Shown here: one piece after another, positions 1 through 7,547 of the stretch
Numbering within the stretch: the first letter of the stretch is position 1
Layout: each line of letters opens with the position of its first letter
From: Desulfobacteraceae bacterium UBA5852
Lineage (GTDB): Bacteria > Desulfobacterota > Desulfobacteria > Desulfobacterales > UBA5852
Reading direction: 5' to 3'
Length of the DNA stretch: 7,547 nt
NCBI GenBank assembly: GCA_002432195.1
Contig: DJGG01000283.1
Span: forward strand, 623 to 8,169
Notes under the pieces: generated by a model
Databases searched by the model: none
Told to the model about the DNA's origin: nothing
Seen by the model: the letters and a program-made list of their open reading frames with translations, nothing else
Program-made: the position numbers and the translations under genes

Positions 1-231
1 GCAAGGCGCGGCCCGATGGGAAGAGCGCGAGCCAATCCCGCCCGTGGCGGGAGTCGTGAGCATTTCCCCGAGGGGCGCGACCCCCTGAAGTTCATAAGAT
101 CGGACGGGAAGTCCCGCCTTGCGGCCGAGCCCGCCGGCGGCGGTACATGCCGGCCCGCAACGCAGTTTATCCACAGGCTGCCAGGGGGGCTTCGGCATCG
201 CCACAGCACGCATCCGCGGCAAGGGGGCGGC
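1..231 (+). other. Leader region upstream of the sensor kinase, no recognised gene
   Basis: The frame of the downstream kinase is open from an ATG at 16. The 72 residues it would add are Arg/Gly/Pro-rich and unlike any domain, and they would bury the obvious signal peptide, so I treat this stretch as untranslated leader. It can form several hairpins: TCCCGCC/GGCGGGA at 36-42 and 46-52 (7 pairs, 3-base loop), CCCC/GGGG at 66-75, and CGGG/CCCG around 104-116. I compared it by eye with cyclic-di-GMP, cobalamin, TPP and c-di-AMP riboswitch consensus elements and found no convincing match. No clear sigma70 or sigma54 promoter was found. Confidence 0.4.
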
Positions 232-2167
<1,936 letters not shown>

Positions 2168-2190
<23 letters not shown>

Positions 2191-2704
2191 CCGGGAGGAC
2201 AGCCGTTACCTGCTGGAAAGCCTTCTCCGGGGAAACGGGCATGCCGTCCAGGCGGCGGCCAACGGCGCCGAAGCCCTCGAACGGCTCGCCGCCGGCGGCA
2301 TCGAGCTCATCATCCGCGATGTCCTCATGCCGGTGATGGACGGGTTTCAGCTCTGCCGCAAGGTCAAGGCCGACCCCAGCCTCCCCGGCATCCCGTTCAT
2401 TTTCTATACCGCCACCTACACCGGGCCCCAGGACGAGGCCTTCGCCCTGCAGCTCGGCGCGGACCGCTTCATCGAAAAGCCTTGTGAGCCCGACGTTCTT
2501 CTGGCCGCCCTGGGGGAGGTGATCGACGCCGGCCGGCGGGGGGGAGCGCCTTCGTCTCCGCGCCCCTGCCGGAGGAAGACGTCCTCAAGCTCTACAACGA
2601 ACGGCTGGTGCGCAAGCTCGAGAGCAAAATGCTCCAGGCGGAACAGGAACTCCAGATGCGCCAGGAGGCCGAGAAGGCCCTGCGCGAGCGGGAACGCCGC
2701 CTGA
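2168..2704 (+). CDS. Receiver domain, N-terminal part of a frameshifted hybrid kinase
   Basis: Residues 1-120 form a complete CheY-like receiver. The acidic pair is Asp7/Asp8, the phospho-acceptor is Asp51 (DVLMP follows the usual pattern), the conserved threonine is Thr81 and the lysine is Lys104 before Pro105. After about residue 125 the translation becomes Arg/Ser/Pro-rich and domain-like sequence disappears. The frame one base back (-1) continues smoothly as an Asp/Glu-rich stretch, a coiled coil and a PAS domain. The real gene therefore most likely runs on into the 2608-4203 frame, and the last 55 or so residues here are out-of-frame translation. The ATG at 2168 overlaps the preceding kinase, with AAGGA or GAGG as ribosome-binding sequence, which suggests translational coupling. 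As a stand-alone product it would be a single-domain receiver with a junk tail. Confidence 0.75.
2538..2544 (+). other. Run of seven G at the frameshift point between receiver and kinase
   Basis: Seven G follow C2537. The receiver frame reads CGG GGG GGA here, while the downstream kinase is in the -1 frame and reads GGG GGG AGC from 2539. An eighth G would join the two into one uninterrupted frame. The 0-frame pattern G GGG GGA at 2539-2545 also fits the X XXY YYZ form of a -1 slippery site. No strong downstream pseudoknot was identified. A sequencing or assembly miscount in a G run is the simplest explanation, followed by a real mutation or a phase-variable tract. Confidence 0.7.
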
Positions 2705-4203
2705 GCGCCATTCTGGCCACCATCCAGGACGGCTTCTGGATGCTGGACGCCCAGGGCCGCTTGACCGATGTCAACGAGGCCTATTGCCGCATGTCGGGCT
2801 ACACGCGGGAGGAAATCCTGCGGCTCGCGATTTTCGACCTGGACACCGATGCCCTGCCCTCCGGCGCGACCCAACGCCTGGCGCGCATTCGCACCGGGGG
2901 GCCGGAGTTGTTCGAAGCCCGCCACCGGCGCAAGGATGGCGGCGTTTTCGACGTGGAAGTCTCCGCCACCTGGCTGCCCATCGACGAGCAGTTCGTCTGC
3001 CTGTGCCGCGACATCACCAAGCGCCGGCAGGCGGAGGCGGAACGCGAGCGCCTGCAGGCCCAATTGGCCCAGTCCCAGAAAATGGAATCCGTGGGCCGGC
3101 TGGCCGGAGGCGTGGCCCACGATTTCAACAACATGCTCAGCGTCATCCTCGGCTGTGCGGAACTGGCCCTGGGAAAAGTGGACCCTGCCGGACCGCTGCA
3201 CGCCGATCTTACCGAAATTCTCAACGCCGCCAAGCGCTCCACGGACATTACCCGGCAACTGCTGGCCTTTGCCCGCAAGCAGACGATCAGCCCCAAGGTG
3301 CTCGACGTGAACGAGGTCGTGGAGGCCATGCTCAAAATGCTGCGGCGCCTCATCGGGGAAGACATCGATCTGCGCTGGCGGCCGGGCAGCCCCTTGTGGC
3401 CCGTCAAAATCGATCCCACGCAGATCGAGCAGGTCCTGGCCAATCTGTGCGTCAACGCCCGGGACGCCATCGCGGGGGTGGGCACGGTGACCATCGAAAC
3501 GCGTCAAACGGCCTTCGACGAGGCGTATTGCGCCGCGCACCCCGGTTTTCTCCGCGGCGAGTTCGTTCTCCTGGAGGTCAGCGACGATGGCTGCGGCATG
3601 GACGGAAAAACCCTCGACAATATCTTCGAGCCGTTCTTCACCACCAAGGAAGGCCAGCAAGGCATCGGCCTGGGACTCGCCACGGTTTACGGCATCGTCA
3701 AGCAGAACAACGGCTTCTTCAACGTGCGCAGCGCGACGGGCACCGGCACGACCTTCCGGATTTACTGGCCGCGGCATTTCGGCCAGGCCGAGAGGCTCGG
3801 CACGGAAACGACCGCCGAAACCCCGCCGGGCCGCGGTGAAACGGTGCTGCTGGTGGAGGACGAGGCGGCCATCCGGCGCATGAGCCAGACGATGCTGGAG
3901 CGGCTGGGCTACCGCGTGCTGAGCGCGGGCACCCCCGGCGAGGCCGTGCGCCTGGCCGCGGAAAACACCACCGGCATTCACCTGGTCATCACCGATGTGG
4001 TCATGCCCGGAATGAACGGCCGCGAGCTGGCCGACAAGCTGCACGCCCTCTACCCGCACATCAGGACGCTGTTCATGTCGGGGTACACCGCCGACGTGAT
4101 CGCCCACCGGGGGGTTCTGGAAGCCGGCGTGCAGTTCCTGCAGAAGCCCTTTTCCTTCAAGGACCTGGGACTCAAGGTCAGGGCCATCCTGGATCAGCCC
4201 TGA
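2608..4203 (+). CDS. PAS-HisKA-HATPase-receiver hybrid histidine kinase (downstream part of the broken gene)
   Basis: The listed start is the GTG at 2608. The frame is open from about 2488, and continuity of meaning begins at the G run near 2539, so 2608 is probably not the natural start. From the GTG the protein has 531 residues. A charged coiled coil (1-33) is followed by PAS (about 32-138). The dimerisation domain carries His171 in VAHDFNN, the form usual for PAS hybrid kinases. A complete HATPase domain has N-box Asn283, the DDGCG glycine box at 326-330, an EPFF box (341-344) and GIGLGLA at 352-358. A C-terminal receiver (about 411-531) has Glu417/Asp418, phospho-acceptor Asp463, Ser491 and Lys513. 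All catalytic residues look intact. No transmembrane segment is seen, so it is cytoplasmic. With the upstream receiver it would form a roughly 678-residue REC-PAS-kinase-REC protein, a likely partner of the membrane kinase before it. Confidence 0.85.
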   Translation: MRKLESKMLQAEQELQMRQEAEKALRERERRLSAILATIQDGFWMLDAQGRLTDVNEAYCRMSGYTREEILRLAIFDLDTDALPSGATQRLARIRTGGPELFEARHRRKDGGVFDVEVSATWLPIDEQFVCLCRDITKRRQAEAERERLQAQLAQSQKMESVGRLAGGVAHDFNNMLSVILGCAELALGKVDPAGPLHADLTEILNAAKRSTDITRQLLAFARKQTISPKVLDVNEVVEAMLKMLRRLIGEDIDLRWRPGSPLWPVKIDPTQIEQVLANLCVNARDAIAGVGTVTIETRQTAFDEAYCAAHPGFLRGEFVLLEVSDDGCGMDGKTLDNIFEPFFTTKEGQQGIGLGLATVYGIVKQNNGFFNVRSATGTGTTFRIYWPRHFGQAERLGTETTAETPPGRGETVLLVEDEAAIRRMSQTMLERLGYRVLSAGTPGEAVRLAAENTTGIHLVITDVVMPGMNGRELADKLHALYPHIRTLFMSGYTADVIAHRGVLEAGVQFLQKPFSFKDLGLKVRAILDQP

Positions 4204-4278
4204 AGGTGTCCCCCGGCAGGCGCGCCCGGCCCCGGGGCATCCCCCTTGCCGGCGGCAACCCGCCCGGCAACGTCCGCC
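4204..4278. terminator. Convergent gap with palindromes, possible weak terminators
   Basis: The hybrid kinase and the AICAR formyltransferase gene end toward each other across this gap. It holds the perfect palindrome GCCCCGGGGC (4229-4238) and a small hairpin TTGCC-GGC-GGCAA (4246-4258). Neither is followed by a T run on either strand, so a standard intrinsic terminator is not shown. The position between convergent genes is the main reason to suspect a termination role. Confidence 0.25.
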
Positions 4279-5532
4279 TCAGTGCTTGAAGCACCTCTGC
4301 CCGGTGAACACCATGGTGGCCCCGGCCGCGTTGCAGGCTTGGATGACGTTCCAGTCGTTCTGGGCCCCGCCGGGCTGGACCACGGCCTGGATGCCTTCCC
4401 GCAGGCCCACGTCCACCCCGTCGCGGAAGGGAAAGAAGGCGTCGCTCACCATGGCCGCGCCGATCAGGCCCCCCTTCTCCTTGGCCACCCGGGCGTCGAG
4501 GGCTTTTTTCTTCTCCTTGTCGGTCAGCTCGTTGTAGGGGATGCCCAGCTCCTCAAAGCAGTAGCGGTCCGCGAGCTTGCGGTAGGCCTTGTCCCGGGCG
4601 ATCTCGGCCACCCCCACGCGGTCCTGCTCGCCGGTGCCGATGCCCACCGTACAGCGATCCTTGACGAAGATCACGGAGTTCGAGGTGACGCCGGTTTCCA
4701 CCAGCCAGCCGAAGAGCAGATCGTCCAGCTCGGCGGCGCTGGGAGGGCGCTCGATGGCGTAATGCTTCCCCTGGAAATCGCTTTCCGCGGGCAGGAAATC
4801 CTCTTTTTTCAGGGTTACGGGCACGAACGACCACTGGGCGATGATGCCGCCGTCGATCAGGCTCTTGAAGTCCACGACCCGCTGGCCCACGAAATTCTGG
4901 AGGTGTTCCATGGCCCGGATGCGGATCACCCGCAGGTTCCGGCGGCGGGCCAGGATCTCCAGGCTGCCCGGATCGAAGTCCGGGGCCACCACCACCTCGG
5001 CGTACTGGGAGGCCACGGCCTCGGCCGTGGCCCGGTCGAGGGCGCGGTTGACGGCGATGCAGCCGCCGAAGGCCGCCACCCGGTCGGCCATGTAAGCCCG
5101 GGCGTAGGCCTGGGACAGGCTTTCCGCCTGGGCCACGCCGCAGGGGTTGTTGTGCTTGACGATCACCGCCGTGGGGGTGTCCGTGAAGTAGCGCAGGATG
5201 TTCAGCGCGTTGTCGGCGTCCGTGAGGTTGGTCTTGCCGGGGTGCTTGCCGGACTGCAGCAGCTCCACGTCCGAGGCCAGGTAGCGGCCGGGCAGGATGG
5301 TGCGGGTATCCGCCAGCACCAGGTTGCCGTTCACCAGGCGGTAGAGGGCCGCCTCCTGGCCGGGGTTCTCCCCGTAGCGCAGGCCCCGGGCCTCCCCGTC
5401 GATGGTCCAGGCCACGCGCTCGTAGCAGAGCACCTGGCGCCGGTCATCGTCCCCGATGAAGGCGATCTCCATGCGGGGCGGAAAGTGGTCCTTGACGATC
5501 TTCCGGTACATCTGCTTGAGATCTTCGGCCAT
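4279..5532 (-). CDS. purH: AICAR formyltransferase, stand-alone C-terminal half of PurH
   Basis: A 417-residue enzyme that transfers a formyl group from 10-formyl-tetrahydrofolate to AICAR, the ninth step of purine synthesis. It matches the C-terminal half of bifunctional PurH. LRYGENPGQ lies at 51-59, and the catalytic Lys126-His127 sits in KHNNPCGVA (126-134). AFGGCIAVN (154-162), VGIGTGEQDR (296-305) and SDAFFPFRDG (363-372) follow, with VVQPGG and a C-terminal FTGQRCFKH. The IMP cyclohydrolase domain is absent and lies in the neighbouring gene upstream in transcription. Start ATG at 5532 is supported by GGAG eight bases before it and by the family-like sequence that follows; upstream in-frame residues to 5691 look non-coding. 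Residues about 316-355 form a charged insertion containing LTDKEKKK, not present at this length in the bacterial fused enzymes I recall. Confidence 0.93.
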   Translation of the reverse strand: MAEDLKQMYRKIVKDHFPPRMEIAFIGDDDRRQVLCYERVAWTIDGEARGLRYGENPGQEAALYRLVNGNLVLADTRTILPGRYLASDVELLQSGKHPGKTNLTDADNALNILRYFTDTPTAVIVKHNNPCGVAQAESLSQAYARAYMADRVAAFGGCIAVNRALDRATAEAVASQYAEVVVAPDFDPGSLEILARRRNLRVIRIRAMEHLQNFVGQRVVDFKSLIDGGIIAQWSFVPVTLKKEDFLPAESDFQGKHYAIERPPSAAELDDLLFGWLVETGVTSNSVIFVKDRCTVGIGTGEQDRVGVAEIARDKAYRKLADRYCFEELGIPYNELTDKEKKKALDARVAKEKGGLIGAAMVSDAFFPFRDGVDVGLREGIQAVVQPGGAQNDWNVIQACNAAGATMVFTGQRCFKH

Positions 5533-5552
5533 GGTGATGTCTCCGAAATGGG

Positions 5553-5568
5553 GTCGCCTAAGGGCGAC
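5553..5568 (-). promoter_or_regulatory. Small hairpin just upstream of the formyltransferase gene
   Basis: GTCGCC-TAAG-GGCGAC forms a perfect 6-pair stem with a 4-base loop. It ends about 20 bases before the ATG, just upstream of the ribosome-binding sequence in the transcript. It has no T tail. It could affect translation start, but this is position-based inference only. Confidence 0.25.
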
Positions 5569-5589
5569 GTTGGAGGTCGGAGGTTGGAG
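5569..5589. repeat. Three tandem 7-base units (GTTGGAG / GTCGGAG / GTTGGAG)
   Basis: Three adjacent 7-base units, the middle one differing by a single base, lie in the gap between the two PurH halves. On the minus strand they read as CTCCAAC-type units. The inverted word CCGACCTC recurs at 5629-5636. Similar 7-base families lie at 5686-5699 and at the right end of the window, so this appears to be a recurring class of intergenic repeat. Confidence 0.7.
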
Positions 5590-5685
5590 GCAAGGCCGGC
5601 ACCTGGTTGGCGTCCAAGCGGCGGAATGCCGACCTCTCCCACTTCCTCCGGTCGAAAGTCTTGCGCGCCGGCAATCTGTTTCCGG

Positions 5686-5699
5686 CCTCAAACCTCAAG
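5686..5699. repeat. Two tandem 7-base units (CCTCAAA / CCTCAAG)
   Basis: Two adjacent 7-base units that differ at the last base. They sit in the same gap as the GTTGGAG repeat and share its period of seven. Alone this could be chance; it gains weight from the other two heptamer runs. Confidence 0.4.
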
Positions 5700-5719
5700 C
5701 AGAGGCGCAAGCCGGAGCG

Positions 5720-5743
5720 GTCCTCCCACCTGGCGTGGAGGAC
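5720..5743 (-). terminator. Hairpin shortly after the IMP cyclohydrolase stop codon
   Basis: GTCCTCC (5720-5726) pairs with GGAGGAC (5737-5743). Two more pairs (5728/5736 and 5729/5735) extend the stem after one bulged C, with a 5-base loop. It lies about 13 bases beyond the stop codon of the cyclohydrolase gene. There is no T run after it, so it may be a processing or stability hairpin, or a partial terminator that lowers expression of the downstream formyltransferase gene. Confidence 0.3.
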
Positions 5744-5755
5744 GCAGGCTCCCGC

Positions 5756-6439
5756 TCAGTCCTGCAAATCGTAGCACCCCGCGGCCTCGGCCAGGCTGCG
5801 GGCTCCCAGGTAGTCGGCAATGGCGCGGTCGTAGTCGGCCGTGTGGGCGAAAGCCTTCTGGGCCAGGGCGAAGCGCAGGGCAAGCGACGTCCGGCCGCCG
5901 TTGTGCTTCAGCTCGCCGGTGATCCGCGCGTAATCCCCCGGGTCCACCACCGGGGCCACGCGGATGAAGTTCTTGGCCGCCGCCCGGATCATGCAGGGGC
6001 CGCCGATGTCGATCTGGCCGCGGGCGCCCTCCACGCTGACGCCTGCCTGCGCCACGGTCTGCCGGAAGGGGTAGAGGTTCACCACCACCATGTCGATGGG
6101 CACGGCGGAGGTGCGCCGCAGGTCGGCCTGGTGGGCGTCGTTGTAGGTTTCGGTGAGCAGGCCCAGGTAGATCTTGAAGTCCAGGGTCTTCACCAGCCCC
6201 CCCTGGGTTTCGGCCTGGCCGGTGTAGTCCGACACCTGCTGGAGGTGCGCTCCGGCCTTCTCCCCCAGGATCTCCCGCAACCGGCCGTGGGTTCCGCCGG
6301 TGGAGAAGATCCTCACCCGGGGCGCGGCGGCCAGGAGCCCCTCCACGAGCCGGTCCAACCCGCTTTTCTCGGAAACGCTGATGAGCACGTGCCGCACGGG
6401 CACCCACTGGTCGATCCTGGCGACGACGTTGATGGACAT
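5756..6439 (-). CDS. purH: IMP cyclohydrolase, stand-alone N-terminal half of PurH
   Basis: A 227-residue protein matching the MGS-like IMP cyclohydrolase domain of PurH, which closes FAICAR to IMP in the last step of purine synthesis. Visible motifs in order are LISVSEKSGL (19-28), FSTGGT (45-50), GGLVKTLDFKIYLGLL (80-95), MVVVNLYPF (117-125) and IDIGGPCMIRAAAKN (143-157). Classical PurH has KTLHP in the third motif; here it is KTLDF, so the usual His-Pro is missing. The frame ends cleanly with a stop at 5756-5758 and is not simply cut from the formyltransferase, which lies 223 bases downstream in another frame. The start at 6439 is the best ATG, but the ribosome-binding sequence is weak (GGGA nine bases before). 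The first 14 or so residues are an extension relative to classical PurH. The stand-alone form with KTLDF is, from memory, seen in other sulfate-reducer-like genomes. Confidence 0.88.
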   Translation of the reverse strand: MSINVVARIDQWVPVRHVLISVSEKSGLDRLVEGLLAAAPRVRIFSTGGTHGRLREILGEKAGAHLQQVSDYTGQAETQGGLVKTLDFKIYLGLLTETYNDAHQADLRRTSAVPIDMVVVNLYPFRQTVAQAGVSVEGARGQIDIGGPCMIRAAAKNFIRVAPVVDPGDYARITGELKHNGGRTSLALRFALAQKAFAHTADYDRAIADYLGARSLAEAAGCYDLQD

Positions 6440-6831
6440 GGGCGCATCCCGGCCCGGCCCGGAAGCGGGAAGTGATCCCGAACTGGCGCTGCCGTCGAAT
6501 CTTCCGGCGGAACCGGCCTCCTTTGGTCGTTGAGGTGGCTGGCGATGGCGTGCCGCGGCGCCCGGAAAAGGGGCGGGCGGGCATCACACCTTGGGCCGAC
6601 AGGCGCCGCCGCATGGGCTTGCAGCCCAATGACGGCGGGTTTCGAGCGCAGGTGAAGCGGCGGACGCCACGGTGGGAAGAACAGACTGGCTCTTAGCACA
6701 AGCCGCCATTCTTGACAACGCGGCGCTCTTGCGGGCGTCGCCGAGCTGATCGCCGATAGGGTGGGATCGATCCAATGGCGGACCGAGGCTATCCGCCATC
6801 CGCTGCGGGCAGGGCCTGACGCCCGAGGGCA
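6440..6831. other. 392-base gap between HD gene and IMP cyclohydrolase, no gene recognised
   Basis: Open frames here on both strands are Arg/Pro/Gly-rich and look like shadows. The gap probably holds the promoter and a long leader for the cyclohydrolase gene. Seen directly: a hairpin TGGGCT-TGC-AGCCCA at 6614-6628, a strong ribosome-binding-like word AAAGGAGG on the minus strand (CCTCCTTT at 6518-6525) with no start codon at usable distance, and CCGG-rich pairing just after it. No purine, ZTP or THF riboswitch consensus was recognised on the minus strand. Confidence 0.5.
6690..6718 (-). promoter_or_regulatory. Possible sigma70-type promoter for the cyclohydrolase gene
   Basis: On the minus strand TTGTCA (6713-6718) is followed after 17 bases by TAAGAG (6690-6695). 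The -35 matches consensus at five of six positions and the -10 at only three of six, so this is a weak candidate. It would give an untranslated leader of roughly 240 bases before the cyclohydrolase start. Confidence 0.2.
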
Positions 6832-6844
6832 TCAGGCCCTGCCC
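6807..6844 (-). terminator. Long GC-rich hairpin overlapping the stop codon of the HD gene
   Basis: A perfect 13-pair inverted repeat, 6807-6819 against 6832-6844, encloses a 12-base loop that can pair further (GCCC/GGGC). The TGA stop of the HD gene (6832-6834) lies inside the stem. No T run follows on the minus strand, so this is not a textbook intrinsic terminator. Its length makes a role in 3' end formation or transcript stability likely, and it probably separates the HD gene from the purine genes. Confidence 0.45.
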
Positions 6845-7494
6845 TCCAGCTCCTCCAGGAAGCGGGCGAAGAAGGCCTCCATGAAACGGTGGCGTTCGGC
6901 GGCCAGCCGCCGGCCGGAGGCGGTGAGCATGCGCCCCCGAATGTGGCGCAGCTTGACCCGGAACTCCCGGTAGCCGGTGTCATCCCGGCTGTAGGGGGCG
7001 GTCTCCTCGATGCCCGCGGTGCGGGTGTGCAGCGCCGCCCCCACCTCGCCGGCGAAGAGAAAGGCCCGCGCCACCCCCACGGCACCGATGGCGTCGAGCT
7101 TGTCGGCGTCGTAGAGCACCCGGGCCTCGGGGGTGGCCGGAGGCTCGTCGTTGCGGAAGCGGTGGGCGCGGATGCAATGCAGGGCGTTCGCCCGTTGGGC
7201 GCCGGTCAATGGCAGCTCCGCCAGGAGCGGAGCCGCCAGCGCGGCCCCCTTGTCCGCGTGGCAGACCGTGCCGTTGCTCTCGTCCTGGTGGTGGCGGCCG
7301 ATGTCGTGGAGCAGGGCCGCGGCGGAGAGCACCGCCATGTCGCAGCCCTCCGCAGGGCCCAGACGCCGGCAGAGCCGCAGCACCCGCAGGGTGTGCTCCC
7401 AGTCGTGGCTGCCGCGGCCATCGCCTAGAAGGCGTTGCGCCGGGTCCTGGAGGGCAGCAATGATGGCTTCCATGGACTCGGTGGGGAGCGTCAT
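6832..7494 (-). CDS. HD-domain metal-dependent phosphohydrolase
   Basis: A 220-residue soluble protein with a single HD domain, the fold of metal-dependent phosphohydrolases acting on nucleotides or other phosphoesters. Metal-binding motifs are visible in order: His30 and His34 in SHDWEHT, the His63-Asp64 pair in LLHDIGRHHQ, His111 after a helix, and Asp131 in YDADKLDAIG. The pattern and size resemble the YedJ/YpgQ-type family, whose substrates are mostly unsettled. The C-terminal third is helical and charged and lacks a second recognisable domain, so it is not a GGDEF, RelA or dGTPase fusion. I chose ATG at 7494 over a TTG eight codons upstream, because the extra residues show no conservation and have no ribosome-binding sequence; GGCGAG before the ATG is also weak. 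It is on the same strand as the purine genes but separated by a large hairpin and gap, so a shared operon is doubtful. Confidence 0.85.
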   Translation of the reverse strand: MTLPTESMEAIIAALQDPAQRLLGDGRGSHDWEHTLRVLRLCRRLGPAEGCDMAVLSAAALLHDIGRHHQDESNGTVCHADKGAALAAPLLAELPLTGAQRANALHCIRAHRFRNDEPPATPEARVLYDADKLDAIGAVGVARAFLFAGEVGAALHTRTAGIEETAPYSRDDTGYREFRVKLRHIRGRMLTASGRRLAAERHRFMEAFFARFLEELEGRA

Positions 7495-7521
7495 AAATCT
7501 CGCCGTAGCGCCGCGCAAACC

Positions 7522-7547
7522 CGAAATCCGAAACTCGAAATCCGAAA
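7522..7547. repeat. Tandem 7-base repeat at the window edge (CGAAATC-type)
   Basis: The units read CGAAATC, CGAAACT, CGAAATC, then a partial CGAAA cut by the window end. The 12-base word CGAAATCCGAAA occurs twice, 14 bases apart. The run lies just upstream of the HD gene and may continue beyond the window. Its AT-richer makeup stands out against the surrounding sequence. Confidence 0.75.

Noticed and set aside
16..231. N-terminal extension of the first kinase from an ATG at 16
   Set aside because: The added residues are low-complexity and precede a clear signal peptide at 232, which would then be internal.
1..231. Cyclic-di-GMP or cobalamin riboswitch in the kinase leader
   Set aside because: Hairpins are present, but the conserved loop words of these classes could not be matched.
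2416..4107. 563-residue minus-strand open frame opposite the hybrid kinase
   Set aside because: It is antisense to intact PAS, HisKA and HATPase coding and has no recognisable domain.
4246..5922. 558-residue plus-strand open frame across the formyltransferase
   Set aside because: It is complementary to a clear AICAR formyltransferase and rich in Gly/His/Val, the usual shadow pattern.
4279..6439. PurH as one gene broken by a recent frameshift or stop
   Set aside because: The halves are separated by 223 bases of non-coding, repeat-bearing DNA, each has its own start, and the cyclohydrolase carries its own divergent motifs.
6540..6560. Sigma54-like GGCACGCCATCGCC on the minus strand
   Set aside because: Spacing between the GG and GC elements is off by one and the -12 element does not match.
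6712..6740. Plus-strand TTGACA as a promoter
   Set aside because: No -10-like sequence lies at 16-18 bases and no plus-strand gene follows.

Overview
The window is GC-rich and entirely bacterial. I infer a Desulfobacterota-type (deltaproteobacterial) source. The reasons are the style of the PBPb-PAS and receiver-PAS sensor kinases, purine synthesis with separately encoded halves of PurH, and short 7-base tandem repeats in the gaps between genes. This placement comes from recognised family style only; no search was run.

Plus strand, left part (about 1-4203): a two-component signalling cassette. A leader of about 230 bases precedes a membrane sensor kinase (232-2190) with a signal peptide, a periplasmic solute-binding-like domain, one transmembrane segment, PAS and HisKA. 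Its ATP-binding domain stops right after the first glycine box. The start of the next gene overlaps its end. That next gene (2168 onward) reads as a receiver domain followed by PAS, HisKA, HATPase and a second receiver, but it is broken by a one-base frameshift in a run of seven G (2538-2544). It is therefore listed as two reading frames, 2168-2704 and 2608-4203. Both defects hit the same cassette, so as sequenced it cannot work like its relatives without frameshifting or help from another kinase.

Minus strand, right part (4279-7494), read from right to left: an HD-domain phosphohydrolase (7494 to 6832), a 392-base gap, IMP cyclohydrolase (6439 to 5756), a 223-base gap with 7-base repeats, and AICAR formyltransferase (5532 to 4279). 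The last two are the N- and C-terminal halves of classical bifunctional PurH. They are encoded as separate genes in the same order as the domains of the fused protein and together cover the last two steps to IMP. The cyclohydrolase has Lys-Thr-Leu-Asp-Phe where classical PurH has Lys-Thr-Leu-His-Pro. The signalling cassette and the purine genes converge on a 75-base gap, and nothing in the sequence ties them functionally.

No tRNA, rRNA, CRISPR array, insertion sequence or phage gene was seen. The points most worth a second look are the split and divergent PurH, the truncated kinase, the G-run frameshift and the 7-base intergenic repeats.
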